64,000 nucleotides of DNA from Eubacteriales bacterium (lineage in GTDB: Bacteria; Bacillota; Clostridia; Lachnospirales; Lachnospiraceae): positions 1 through 64,000 of the forward strand of contig JAUNJN010000004.1 of NCBI GenBank assembly GCA_030533235.1. The letters run 5' to 3'. Shown here in pieces: positions 63,828 through 64,000 of this stretch (position 1 is the first letter of the stretch; each line of letters begins with the position of its first letter). The notes beneath the pieces were generated by a model. It worked only from the letters and a program-made list of their open reading frames with translations. It searched no databases and was not told the DNA's origin. The translations under genes and the position numbers were made by a program.

Positions 63828-64000
63828 ATGCCAGTATTTGATTTTACAGACAAACCGGATCCATCTAACCAAGCCGTCTGTACATATGAGACATTTCGAT
63901 CATCTTTAAACGTTGCAACTGCTGAACACCCAATCATGGTAATCGCAGATACAGATGATGTGTTAAAGCATCACTCAAGCGGAATGTTTATCAATCCAAT
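63828..64000 (+). CDS. Unknown protein, N-terminal part (runs off the window)
   Basis: An ATG at 63828 preceded by AAAGGAG opens a frame that stays open for 57 codons to the window edge: MPVFDFTDKPDPSNQAVCTY, then TFRSSLNVATAEHPIMVIAD. I recognise no domain in this part and see no signal peptide. It is divergent from argG. The rest lies outside. Confidence 0.7.
   Translation, partial: MPVFDFTDKPDPSNQAVCTYETFRSSLNVATAEHPIMVIADTDDVLKHHSSGMFINP

Noticed and set aside
1..64000. CRISPR arrays, insertion sequences, prophage or rRNA genes
   Set aside because: No regularly spaced repeats, transposase, integrase or phage genes and no rRNA sequence were seen anywhere in the window.

Overview
The window looks like chromosomal DNA of an anaerobic Firmicute of class Clostridia, most likely family Lachnospiraceae. 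The evidence is the S10-spc-alpha ribosomal cluster continuing into ecf-truA-rplM-rpsI, an L17 protein with a large internal insertion, a trimeric [FeFe] hydrogenase, strong Shine-Dalgarno sites and -35/-10 promoters with 17-nt spacing. No genus can be assigned from sequence reading alone. There is no prophage, insertion sequence or CRISPR array.

Layout. 1-2170: a Cu/Zn superoxide dismutase, a DUF2268-type metalloprotease, two gene remnants and a hairpin-rich repeat-like element. 2198-23809, all on the minus strand: the ribosomal superoperon, rpsJ to rplQ (promoter 23781-23809, terminator near 7500), then a hotdog thioesterase, a fused EcfA ATPase, EcfT, TruA, and rplM-rpsI under their own promoter. 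A structured RNA-like block lies at 7345-7462. 23855-33613: an operon of a c-di-GMP/LacI-like sensor protein, two ABC-F ATPases, a secreted amidase, a Nudix hydrolase and a methyltransferase. 33636-36056: a radical-SAM plus DUF4130-type DNA repair pair whose promoter has a perfect LexA box between its -35 and -10. 36081-39464: a thioesterase, an NSS-type sodium symporter and a GH51 arabinofuranosidase. 39551-42575: a two-component system. 42648-46396: an acyltransferase / zinc-ribbon membrane protein / esterase / nitrilase cassette. 46513-46674: tRNA-Pro and tRNA-Thr. 46835-50927: a HydABC-like electron-bifurcating hydrogenase operon, followed upstream by a small Cys-rich lipoprotein. 51526-53571: a chemotaxis receptor with a C-terminal sugar-binding-protein domain. 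53746-59796: a 1369-residue secreted protein with cell-wall-binding repeats, divergent from an HTH regulator. 59781-62228: a CPBP protease, a TetR regulator and an SDR oxidoreductase, with matching TetR-type operators. 62405-63631: argG. 63828 to the end: a truncated unknown gene.

The best candidates for under-described biology are (1) the SOS-controlled radical-SAM/DUF4130 repair operon, where a promoter appears to be nested inside the upstream terminator; (2) the acyltransferase-DUF6320-esterase-nitrilase cassette; (3) the structured element at 7345-7462; (4) two signalling proteins that appear to use substrate-binding domains inside the cell; and (5) the regulator / wall-protein pair sharing a direct-repeat intergenic region. 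All calls come from reading the sequence and from memory of protein families; no database search was run.
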